A DNA stretch of 64,000 nucleotides from Euglena gracilis. Taxonomy: Eukaryota; Euglenida; Euglenophyceae; Euglenales. Positions 56,001-64,000 of this stretch are shown here, in pieces. Position numbers and translations under genes: made by a program. The stretch spans positions 33,002,399 through 33,066,398 of the forward strand of contig CP154957.1 of NCBI GenBank assembly GCA_039621445.1, written 5' to 3'. The notes beneath the pieces were generated by a model that saw only the letters and a program-made list of their open reading frames with translations, was not told the origin of the DNA and did no database searches. Within the stretch, counting starts at the first letter, position 1. Every line of letters starts with the position of its first letter.

Positions 56001-56424
56001 CACCCCCGGGAGCCACAATAAGTGTCCAAAACTTCAGGAAAAGGCCGGGACGGGGAGGGGGGTGAATGCGCACCTGCGCATTCACTCGGCACCACAAAAC
56101 AGGGAGGACAGCCACAGGTACAATGCCTTCACCTGACGAGGGTTCGTCCTCGTAAAACAGCGTTTTGTGTCGCACCTACTTCGTCAGACGGGGGTTTTCC
56201 CTCGGTCTGCGGAGCTGCTAAACCGTCATTTTCAAAGCGAAAAAAGTCGGTTTGCCCAGGAAAAAACTCAGGTATTGAAGGTAGTGGTACCAATTTTGGT
56301 TCCAGGGGTTTCACTTGACGGGGCGGCCGCCCCGTCAAGTGGTGGCGACACACTTGGTCACAAAAGAATGCGCAGGTGCGCAAAAAACCACCAAAAATGA
56401 AAAGTGAATTCCCGGCCGTCTAAG
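53078..56424. mobile_element. CTTAG-family element 2 (3.35 kb) with palindrome arrays
   Basis: Terminal inverted repeats beginning CTTAGACGGCCGGGAATGCA (left) with the matching right end at 56,401-56,424; 5-bp duplication TTAAA at 53,073-53,077 and 56,425-56,429. The TIR is clearly related to that of the 39,165 element. About 13 copies of the palindrome TGCGCANNTGCGCA (centres CC, GG, CA, CG) are dispersed within. It also contains the longest non-microsatellite ORF in the window. Confidence 0.85.
53338..54573 (+). CDS. 411-codon ORF inside CTTAG element 2, unknown
   Basis: Open from 53,338 to a stop at 54,571-54,573. Composition is mixed, with many Cys, His and Thr; palindromes contribute 'NAHLRT' and 'KCAGAHF' bits. 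No transposase, nuclease or zinc-finger pattern was recognised. It is much longer than expected for random sequence of this composition, yet the reverse strand is also fairly open, so a coding role is uncertain. Confidence 0.3.
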   Translation: MAGLTLGTLHTTFGTWTTQANLDLGVPPCVHRCVLMAPGGRAWRTQDVDGRELLAGIETQPSHGQSNKCITVCQGRRMRTCAFFENVKKCAGAHFLEWTQAVGRGNAHTRIDVEGHTGYGQLFACLESALCTAMMWFRACRTWVCEGEMNQQNHPGQPCRCTRPHPGTRYLQWRGKPWARRRQVSRHEYMSFSDRGNVPCSANHRAHQNAHLRTPLHPLQSNAQPSLRCSHERVEHNNTQATVPHPAEVMGRLVPALSDPTPQSVHGSTQPMVALNNLTLGCGARCKKHCAPQLGSTQGVVSGSTHSAHGVGTSRAKHACHHLRHHSQKRSVNTELIHNPNGLKEANTTGQSLPQNFFRPLEIVRQASPSQQKLADKPSNFFRSAFSVYSTVSYQGKTDEKGTSMPQEVPQ

Positions 56425-56546
56425 TTAAATTTTTCGCAACCTGCAACCTGTGACCGGGGGGTGGTCATAACACCCCCATGACGTGCAACCTGTGACCGGG
56501 GGGGGTGGTCATGAATGAGGGGTGGTCGTACGACTAAGGGGGGGGG

Positions 56547-56953
56547 TACTTGAGGCTGCTTTTGTCCCTTTTTGGTCACTTTTGTCTACTTCTGCCCACT
56601 TGAGGCTCCTGTTGATTGTTTGGTGACCTTTGGTCATTTTTGACTGCTCTCACTTTTGGTCACATCCTTCTGCTCTTGACTAGCATCTTCCTTGAACCTG
56701 TGGAAATAGACAAAAACAGGCAAAAGTGGGCCAAAAGTGGAAAAAAGTGGGCAAAAATGAACAAAAATGGGTAAACGATGGCAACAACGGCCAAAAAAAA
56801 AACCGCAAGCCTGGGAAGACCTTGTCCACCATTTCCCATGGGCATAATCGGCCGACAAAAGGCAAAATCGACCCTGGGACCCTAACAGATCATTGGGCTG
56901 ACAATTTGCCGACGGGGAGGAGAGAGGGGCTAGAATGCTGTGCACATCGCAGG
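56547..56953. other. Spacer between nested element and carrier gene 3' end
   Basis: Degenerate CTTTTGGTCACTTTTG repeats then unique sequence. The reading frame of the last carrier exon stays open on the minus strand down to 56,890. Confidence 0.5.
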
Positions 56954-57147
56954 TGTCTGTGTGCGTGCGTGCGTGCGTGCGTGTGTGTGTGTGCGTGTGT
57001 GTGTGTGCGTGTGTGCGTGCGTGCATGTGTGTGTGTGTGCTTGTGCGTGCGTGTGCGCGCGCGTGTGTGCGTGCGTGCGCGCGCACGTGTGTGTGTGTGT
57101 GTGTGTGTGCGTACGTGTGTGTGTGTACGTGTGCGTGCGTGCGTGTG

Positions 57148-57203
<56 letters not shown>

Positions 57204-59068
57204 TGTGTGAACTCCCCCCAAAAAGACCCAGACCATATTTTTGGGTTTGTTGCTGAAAACCTTCAGGGGGGGTTCTTGGAGGTCCCATTTTTGGCTTATT
57301 ATTTTTGGGTGGGTGGGTAGATGGGCAGGCGTGGCAGAGGACGAGAGGAATGGGCAGGACAATGCAGGACATTTGCCGGCAGGTAATCGGGGAGCGGCTT
57401 GCCGGGCTTTTGGGACTTGGGCGGGAGTCGGTCAAGACTTGGGAAAGAGTTTCCATGGAGGCCGTGGCCTTCTCTTTCAGCATGAAGGTGATGGCCTGGT
57501 TCAGCACCGACTTGGAGATGTGCGGCCCCAGGCCCCGGAAGAGGCCGCCGGCGGGGGCGGTCCCGGAGGAGGAGGAGGAGGGGCGGGGGCTTCAGGGTGG
57601 TGGCCCGGGTTGTTTTTAAGACCGGGGGGGAGGGGGGTGCCCCCCACCCACACCCCCTGGGAGGGCCTTCCCGGGGGGGGGGGGTTCCGGGGGACGCACT
57701 CACTTTCCCTCGAAAATGGCCAAAAATTGCGAAAAATGCTAAAAATAGCACCTTTTTCAAAATTGTCGCCGCCTTCGGTGCCGAAAAGAGTATCCCCAGG
57801 GGGGGGGTGCTCGGCCAGATCCACCCCCCCCCTGGGAGTTCAAGACTGAAAAAGGTGGTGGCGGTGGAGCTGTCCTGGGCAACCAGGAAGGAGGAGCACA
57901 ATCCGTACTGAGAAACATCTGCCCCAGTGGGGAACGTCAGCAAGTGACAGCGTGGGGGCGGGTCCTTTCATGGGTCACACAAGTTTTAAATGAATCTGTG
58001 GTTGGGACCTTGGCTGGATGATGTGGGCCCGGCTGAAGAGATGAATTTCAAGCGACAGAAAAAAGCCCTGGGGCTTCTCCCTGGGGCCGGCCACCGGCCA
58101 AGGATGCCGTCCGACTTCAGCACGGTGGTGAAGAAGGTCGTCAAGTTAGGGTACAGCGGCTGCCCGTCGGCCCTCTTCGCCCCGCTCTGCAGGCACACCT
58201 TGCCATAGATATAGGGGTATGTGCGGGCGGGAGGGCACATTGGGGGATCTCAGGGGCTATTTCGCGTGGCAACGCGGAGACCTGCGTGTATCGCCAGCAA
58301 CACCAAAAAATTACCGACACACAAATGCACGAACAAACACCACAAAATACCCAGCACTCAACTCCCCAAACACATTGACACGTATTCGATTCAGGGAAAT
58401 AAGGGGGCGGGCACGCGGGGCTCGGGAAGGCCTGATGGAAAGGTCGACCGCCACCCACCCACTCACCCACCACATCACCCTGCAAGGAAGAACTTGATCG
58501 GCCCCCTAGAAATACAGGAAAAGGGGGGGTGGACCCCCTCTCGGTTTCGGTCTTGGTGTTCGGGGTACGGGGCTGTCCCGGGCAACGGTGCTGGCCACCG
58601 CCTTGGCGATGGCGCCCAGGAGGAAGAAGTGCAGCATGGTGGCACTCCGCTTCCGGCGGGCCAGGAAGGCAAGGAGCGCCTCCTTCATCTTCTCGTACAC
58701 GAGGAACGAGATGCCCACGTTGGGGGCGAGGCCTCGGTTTGGGTGGTTGGGGCCATTTGACGGTGAGGCGCAGGCTGGGCTGCCCCAATGGCTCATCCGG
58801 ACGGCACCGGACCGTGCGGGGGCAAATGGGATTCTCAACGCAGCAAACTTCTTGACGCTTGGGGAAATGACTAAAAATAAATATATATAATTATTATATA
58901 TATTTAAAATAATATTAAAATAAAGAAAAATACATATATAATTATATAATTTATATAATATATATGTGTGTGTATATACATATACATATACATGCATACA
59001 TACATACATACATACATACATACATACATACATACATACATACATACATACATACATACATACATACA

Positions 59069-59100
<32 letters not shown>

Positions 59101-62100
59101 AAATAAGCAGAATACGCAGAATTGAAAGTGGAATTGAAAATAATTGAAAACAAAACTCCATTACTGGCTGAACCTAATCCAGTGATAAATTCCTTTCAAG
59201 ATTATGCCCACAACTTATACTGGGTGCCGGTGGTTCATCGGACCCCCCCCCAAATAAATTCGCTCCCTCTAAAATTAGAAAGCCGATGCTTTTGGCCCCT
59301 GCCCCCTGCAAAATTAGGCAATGCATTAAGCCATTGACAGATGGAATTACCACCTTTGCAAGCAATTTGGTGCCACATGTGATTTTTACCGATATTTTCG
59401 ATACAATGGTGACGCTTCTTTTTACGGGACAACAAACATTCGAAATTTGAAAGATCTTTGGTGCGTACTGCCTCCTGGCCTTTTTTTTCAGAAAGATGCT
59501 CCATTTTTCACATTTTTCTTTGCGAAGGGGGGGGGAATTTTTTTTACATGTTTTGTCCTTCTCCCCGCAAAATTATTGGGGCAACCAAAGCTTTAGGGTA
59601 CTGTGAAATGAGCCAGTGAGTGCGAGCGAGAGCCTCGGGCGACAGAGAGGATGAGGGAGGCCAGCAAGCCACTCCACAGCCGGGCGGGGCTCTCGGTGCG
59701 CAAGATGGCCAGCAGCGTGCGCAGGAAGCTGTTGGCCTGCTGGGGGTCCTTGTTGGCTTGCATGCGGACCGTGATGGTCGACGTCGGCAGCGTCACAGTG
59801 CTGCTCACAGCAGCGCAGCCAGAGCCCCGGCCAGGGTTGAGGTTGGGGGAGGACACTGGTTGCTGAGACCCAAAACAGAGACACCAACACCAAGGAAGCG
59901 GACTGGACTGGACTGTGCGCTACTTGGCCGCAGGCTGGCCAGCGAATTGGGCTGCCCAGCTCACATATCCCCGCATTTTTTTTCCCATCACAGCTTCCTC
60001 ACCCTCAACGTCTGGCACACACACATGAGTCAGTGAGTAGGCTGTTCCTCCAGTCCCGATCCAGCCTTGATCCAGCCATACAGCCATACATCTCTTTAAG
60101 GACCCCGGGGGGGGGTGCTGGGCTAGGGCTAGAAATTTGGGCTGGCTAGAAATTTGGGCTGGCTAGCCCGCCCCCCCCCCCCCCGGGGGGGGGGGGCTGG
60201 ACCCCGACTGGACCCGAACCGGGGCGAGCTGGACTGAAATCGGAAAAATGCCAAAAAAGGACCTGCAGAACACAGTTTTGAAAAAAATGATGCATCTGAA
60301 ACCCCCCAAAAATGCCCCAAACGCCCCCCAAACCCCATTTTTGGCCACTTTTGAACACAGTTTTTTCAAAAAATTTCGGCGCTTTGCGCCGAAAAAATTT
60401 GGGCTGGACCCCCCAAAATGGGCTGGCTGGCTGGGCTAGCAGCACCCCCCCCCCCCGGGGGGGGGGCTGCTGCGGCTGGGCTGGGCCCAAATCGGGGCTG
60501 GCTGCAGCCGCCCTCCCCCCCCCCCCGGGTGGGGGTTCGCAAAACCTTAGAGAGATGTATGGATCCAGCCACCCATCAAAATGTAAGAAAACAAAAAATT
60601 TGCCTGCGGAAGACAGGAAGAGGCCCTGCACAGCGTGGCAGCCCAGCGCGAACTGCGCCGTCTTGGTGAGCTGTCGGCGGGGCCGCACCAGCGGGAGGTG
60701 AGCACCCCGCGAGGCACTCCGGGGCGGGGGGGGGGGGCACAGGGCGGGTCGGGGGCGGCCCCGGGCCCCCGGCGCAGAGGGCGATGTAGCGCGGCCGCAG
60801 CAGCTCGTAGAAGAAGAACGTGCAGAAGTCCCGGGCAATGCTGGCGATGATGGCCGCCTTCCAGCCCCGGTACAGCCAGCGCCGCGGCGCCGCCCCCGCC
60901 CCGACCAGGCTGCTTCTCAAACAGGGGGGGGGGGCGACCGGATACCTTAAAAATGGCGCCAGGGGCGTACTATGGTAACACCCAAACCCCAAACCCCCCC
61001 TTGGGCCCCGAAAATCCGCTGTGTGCTACGGAAATAGAGCAATGCATACCCCTCCCCCCCCCACATACCCACATACACAGAGCATACCCCCCCCCCCTGC
61101 CGAAGGCGCAGGGGCTGAAAAACGGCCATTTCCAGAAAAAAACTGGCTGGACCCAAAACTGACGCCCCGAGACAGTGTCATGGTGCATAATGCATAGCAT
61201 GCCTGTGGGCAAGCACTCCATAACACAAGCACAGAAGTCCATGTGGACGGTTTTTTTTGCCATGTTTGATGTAGAGTCAGTGGGGGGGGTCCAAACCCTC
61301 CTGCGGTCAAGGAGGGGGTGGCGTTGGGGACACAACCTCTTTCAAGCCATTGCTCAAAGGCTTGAAAATTGCCACTTTACTAGACACCGAAGAAAAGCCA
61401 CTAGCTAGACTAGGGCGGGGTCCCAGGTCCCCTGGGTGGAAAAACATTTCCTCCGGCGCTGTGTGCCATGGAAATGAGGTTTTCTAATGCATTTTTCTTT
61501 GGCTGATTTTGTTCCAAAAAATACCAAATGGCCAAAAACGGGTATTTTTGGCAATTTTTGGGGGGTCCAAAATTTTTAATGGCTAGCCCTGCCAGCAGAC
61601 CCTCTCAGGGGGCCCACTAGGGTTTCCACCTGCCAAATTTGGACTAGCTGCAGTCCAGCCCTCCTGGGGGAGAACACTGCAAACCATTAAGCAATAGCCT
61701 GGTCCCTTTCCCTGAGCAGTGGCATGGCCAAAATGGTCAATTTTTGGCTGGTTCTGACCCCTGCGGGGGGTTTGGCTGGGAAAATGCGGTCAAGGAGGTT
61801 TGGTTGCAATTTGGCTGGGAGGTGGGGAGGAGTTGAGTTGCTGTGGAACACATTCAAGTGGAGAAGTCCTGACCGAGTCTCGATGGTCAAAGGAGGGCCC
61901 ACTCCCTGAAGACTCCCGAAGGAAGCGGCACTGCTGTCCAGCCACCCCATTCTCTGCCATGCACTGCTGCAAAATCTCCATCGTGGACTTGGTGGACCGC
62001 TCCGCGTTGGAGCGGGTGCGTGCGACTTCCCTGGCAGGGCTTGACGTGACGGTACTGGGGGTCGATGGTGCCCAATTCCCGGCGGTTGTGGCGGGATGGG

Positions 62101-62718
62101 CATCAGGCGTTTCCTTTGACACCATTGGGGGAGGGAGGCCCCCTGACCCACCCAGCCCAACCCAACCCAGCCCAGCCCCCCCCCCCCCGCCCCCCAAAAT
62201 CGATCCATCTGAAGGATGGTTGGGCTTTGCGCTTTGCTCCAGAACCCATTTCCAGACCCCCGGGTCCCGTACCAACCCACCACCCCCTCTCTGGGGGGGG
62301 GGTCCGCCGAGTTAGAAAACAGCCCGATGGGCACCGCACTGGTGGAAAGGTTCGATGGTCAGATTGGTCGGCGGATCAGAGTGAAAATCGCGCCAGGATG
62401 AGAACTGGTCACTTCAGAGCTTGCTGCCAACGGCGTCAGTGCTCCCGAAACGCCAAACAATACATTTTTGGCACTTTTGGGGAAAAGTGGTCAGTTGTGC
62501 CCACCTTCCGGCAAAACTGCGGAGGGACAATTGACCCCTCCCCCGATCCCCAAGGCACCCTCGGAAGGTTACCGGTGGGACACTGGGTTCGACGAAGGCG
62601 TCAGCCACCGCAAACCCTGGGCCCAGGGGTAGGTGAGGAGCATGGCGGCGGTGGAGGCGGCGGCCCCGGCGGAGGCGTGGCCGAGGGGGCCGAGGGCGGG
62701 GGCGGCGGGGGCGGCCAT
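56890..62718 (-). CDS. Mitochondrial carrier family (SLC25) protein, peroxisomal PMP34/ANT1-like (gene-level, 8 exons)
   Basis: Eight minus-strand exons together give the complete three-repeat carrier fold. Repeat 1: [20 protein letters not shown] then YPWEVARTR (PX[DE]XX[KR]X[KR]) and [10 protein letters not shown]. Repeat 2: [37 protein letters not shown]. Repeat 3: [12 protein letters not shown] and [20 protein letters not shown]. Acidic residues of the motif are missing in repeats 2 and 3, as in divergent organellar carriers. The style (KAVAST...TYPYI, YGKxxLQ) recalls peroxisomal adenine-nucleotide carriers of the PMP34/ANT1 type; substrate and organelle are inferred. Most junctions are not GT-AG but sit on in-frame direct repeats of 3-7 nt. 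Carrier homology ends near 57,433; the frame continues open to 56,890 through a microsatellite, so the true C-terminus or a further intron is unresolved. Confidence 0.85.
56954..57208. repeat. (TGCG)n/(TG)n microsatellite
   Basis: GT/GTGC array. On the minus strand it is open in the same frame as the final carrier exon, reading [10 protein letters not shown]. Confidence 0.95.
57433..57546 (-). CDS. Carrier exon 8 (homologous part)
   Basis: Reads [20 protein letters not shown] then [17 protein letters not shown], the final carrier helix. Either joined at GGC to give 'KSDGILGLFRGLG', the family pattern, or by GT-AG from 57,589, which inserts [14 protein letters not shown]. Frame continues beyond 57,433 without a stop to 56,890. 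Confidence 0.75.
58097..58228 (-). CDS. Carrier exon 7
   Basis: Begins GCCCG (58,224-58,228) and reads [20 protein letters not shown] then [20 protein letters not shown], the repeat 3 signature and matrix loop. Ends at GGC (58,097-58,099) or at a GT at 58,093-58,094. Confidence 0.85.
58579..58729 (-). CDS. Carrier exon 6
   Basis: Begins TCGCCC (58,724-58,729) and reads [20 protein letters not shown] then [20 protein letters not shown] and KAVASTVA, ending in GCCCG (58,579-58,583). Contains helix 4 and helix 5. Confidence 0.85.
58985..59098. repeat. (CATA)n microsatellite in a carrier intron
   Basis: About 28 CATA units, preceded by AT-rich sequence. Confidence 0.97.
59637..59811 (-). CDS. 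Carrier exon 5
   Basis: Begins GCTGTG (59,806-59,811) and reads [20 protein letters not shown] then [20 protein letters not shown] and [15 protein letters not shown], ending in TCGCCC (59,637-59,642). It holds the repeat 2 signature and matrix loop. A GT at 59,643 fails because no AG keeps frame at the next exon. Confidence 0.85.
60085..60560 (-). repeat. Dispersed ~450-bp repeat, copy 2 (in a carrier intron)
   Basis: Reverse complement of the block at 1-455, with the same order of C/G tracts, GGCTGGCTGG text and TTTCGGCGCTTTGCGCCGAA palindrome. It lies wholly inside the 0.82-kb intron between carrier exons 4 and 5. Confidence 0.85.
60629..60687 (-). CDS. Carrier exon 4
   Basis: Starts with TGCGGCC (60,681-60,687) and reads [17 protein letters not shown], ending in GCTGTG (60,629-60,634). 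Only 59 nt; it carries the start of helix 3. Confidence 0.8.
60688..60792 (-). other. 112-nt intron bounded by a 7-nt direct repeat
   Basis: Between TGCGGCC copies at 60,793-60,799 and 60,681-60,687 (minus strand). Both copies lie in the same codon phase (cgg cc), and splicing anywhere within them gives [12 protein letters not shown]. No GT-AG option exists at either edge. Confidence 0.75.
60793..60902 (-). CDS. Carrier exon 3
   Basis: Reads [20 protein letters not shown] then [12 protein letters not shown], helix 2 of repeat 1 with the usual LYRG. Ends in TGCGGCC (60,793-60,799), repeated at the start of exon 4. Confidence 0.85.
61938..62031 (-). CDS. Carrier exon 2
   Basis: Reads [20 protein letters not shown] then [11 protein letters not shown], the matrix loop of repeat 1. 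Joined to exon 1 it restores P-W-E-V-A-R-T-R. Its 3' end is imprecise; GG at 61,938 matches GG at 60,901-60,902 in frame. Confidence 0.75.
62622..62718 (-). CDS. Carrier exon 1
   Basis: ATG at 62,718 opens [20 protein letters not shown] then [12 protein letters not shown], the first helix and start of the carrier signature. It ends in GGG (62,622-62,624), shared with the start of exon 2 (62,029-62,031); no usable GT. Confidence 0.8.
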
Positions 62719-64000
62719 TGTTCAGCGGCGGGCGACCTGTGAGGGGCAGAACAGAGGAAGAACAGAACACAGGAGAACTAACTTTTTTTTTAGGACCCAT
62801 TTTTTTTCCCGGTGCTTCAGAGAAAAAAAAAGAGGGAAACCCCCTCTAGGGGATCCACTCGGCCTGACACTAAACAACAATAAGCTTTGGGAATGAATGG
62901 ATGAAGAGATGCTTGAGATGTAAAAACGATGCGCTGTTTGGGGGGAAAGGAAAGGAACCAGGAGGAGAATAAGGAGGAAAGCTTGGTCAACAATCCTTCC
63001 GACCCGCCAATAAAGCCGAGAGGAGAATGTGGCCGGAACGGCAGGTGTGCGATCGCCACAAGAAATTCAGGCATTTGATCCCCAGCAAACCTCATCCTGC
63101 TGTTGAAAACATGTTCCCAACACTGCGAGCAATGCCTTAAGAAGGCTGGCTGTGACGATGGCTCCATTCGGGACCATTCAGGCATTTGCGGGCACATATG
63201 GAATACAAACAGGGTCAGGATTAGCTGGTTACAAATGCAATTGCGCAAGGTTTAAGATGCAGCTACCAGTGGCGATGCGCACGGAGAAAATGATCTACAG
63301 CGCAAGGTGCATATCTGTATACAGTGTGTTTGCAGGGTCCCACTGAAGAAATTTTGAAAGACACAACGATTGATGTTGTATCACCACATTGCAGGTCAAA
63401 TACACAGCATATGCAAGATGCAAGATTTTTGCTCAACCTTTTCAAGGGAAAAATAAAATATATAAAAATCAAAGGAATGTTCATATACATTATCACAAGC
63501 GTCTGTGAAAATATGTGCCTGCCATGATCATTAATCGAAATATGAACCAAATATGACCTTGCACATGAAAAACCCCTAGAATATATTCTCCATATAGGCC
63601 CCTGTGCAACCCACCAATAAGGCATCCACAGCTTCTGCCACTCAAACTTGAGTCTCAAAAATTCAACAGCAGGGCGATGACGGAATGATGGGAATAAGTT
63701 CTGCCCACCCAAACCTCGCTTGGGCTGCCACTGATAAAAAACTTCTGTGCCATGGATGCTCCAATTCGGAAGCCATCCATTCCTGATTTCTTTGCCAGCT
63801 CAGCGGATCCCGGAACGAATCTGTGGTGGCTTTGGGTCTGCACGGACACCCTTAAGCTACACACCCTAAATTTTTATTTTTATTTATTCTTTTGACATCA
63901 TCATCCAGACCCAAACCCAAACTTAACCGGGTCGAAATGACCCGAGGGGATCCATCCGGTGCGGTGACGGCCAAAAAAAAGAGGGGGGGAGGGCGGCCGC
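62719..64000. other. Upstream flank of the carrier gene
   Basis: Unusually free of C/G tracts. A minus-strand frame at 63,700-63,850 reads HHRFVPGSAELAKKSGMDGF then RIGASMAQKF and looks protein-like, so the exon of another minus-strand gene may lie here, but no family or splice sites were recognised. No promoter motif identified. Confidence 0.35.

Larger units (their letters stand above)
52785..56546. mobile_element. Outer TA-flanked C-tract element, split by a later insertion
   Basis: Left end C-run then TAGTTGTATGACC (52,785-52,809), right end GGTCGTACGACTAA then G-run (56,524-56,546), with TA just outside on both sides. Its body carries copies of CAACCTGTGACCGGGGG and GGTGGTCATAACACCCCCAT on both flanks of the inserted element, in the same orientation. 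Without the insertion it would be about 0.4 kb. Confidence 0.65.

Overview
The window is eukaryotic nuclear DNA from a protist with a large, repeat-rich genome. Coding sequence lies in short GC-rich exons separated by introns of 43 nt to several kb, and the non-coding DNA is crowded with poly-C/poly-G tracts, microsatellites, short inverted-repeat elements and GC-palindrome families. No bacterial operons, rRNA, tRNA or CRISPR arrays were seen. One intron set lacks GT-AG ends and is instead bounded by short in-frame direct repeats, while neighbouring introns are ordinary GT-AG. That mixture is best known from euglenids, so a euglenid-like source is my leading but unproven guess.

Layout. (1) About 3.57-36.96 kb, plus strand: a very large split gene (gene A; possibly two adjacent genes) encoding a signal peptide, a Ser-Pro linker, several cadherin-like adhesin repeats, a second Ser-Pro stretch, a Cys-rich and Pro-rich region and a C-terminal transmembrane helix. 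Most exons I could define agree in splice phase. (2) About 37.73-46.19 kb, plus strand: a PQ-loop transporter gene of the YPQ1/PQLC2 type (vacuolar/lysosomal cationic amino-acid exporter family). (3) 46.2-56.9 kb: intergenic DNA with microsatellites, dispersed repeats and a nested mobile element. (4) 57.4-62.72 kb, minus strand: a complete three-repeat mitochondrial-carrier-family gene, closest in style to peroxisomal adenine-nucleotide carriers, with eight exons. (5) 62.7-64.0 kb: upstream flank.

Mobile DNA. A 1.16-kb inverted-repeat element (5.1-6.3 kb, in a gene A intron) encodes a PHD zinc finger between two arrays of 32-bp repeats. Two elements of 3.0 and 3.35 kb (39.2-42.2 and 53.1-56.4 kb) share related CTTAG(A/G)CGGCCGG termini and are filled with many copies of short GCGC-type palindromes; the second sits inside an older TA-flanked, C-tract-ended element. 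Small TA-flanked elements ending in ACCCCCC recur in introns.

The three recognisable proteins are unrelated in function (cell-surface adhesion, endomembrane amino-acid transport, organellar metabolite transport). The points most worth following are the direct-repeat-bounded introns and the two palindrome-array transposon families.
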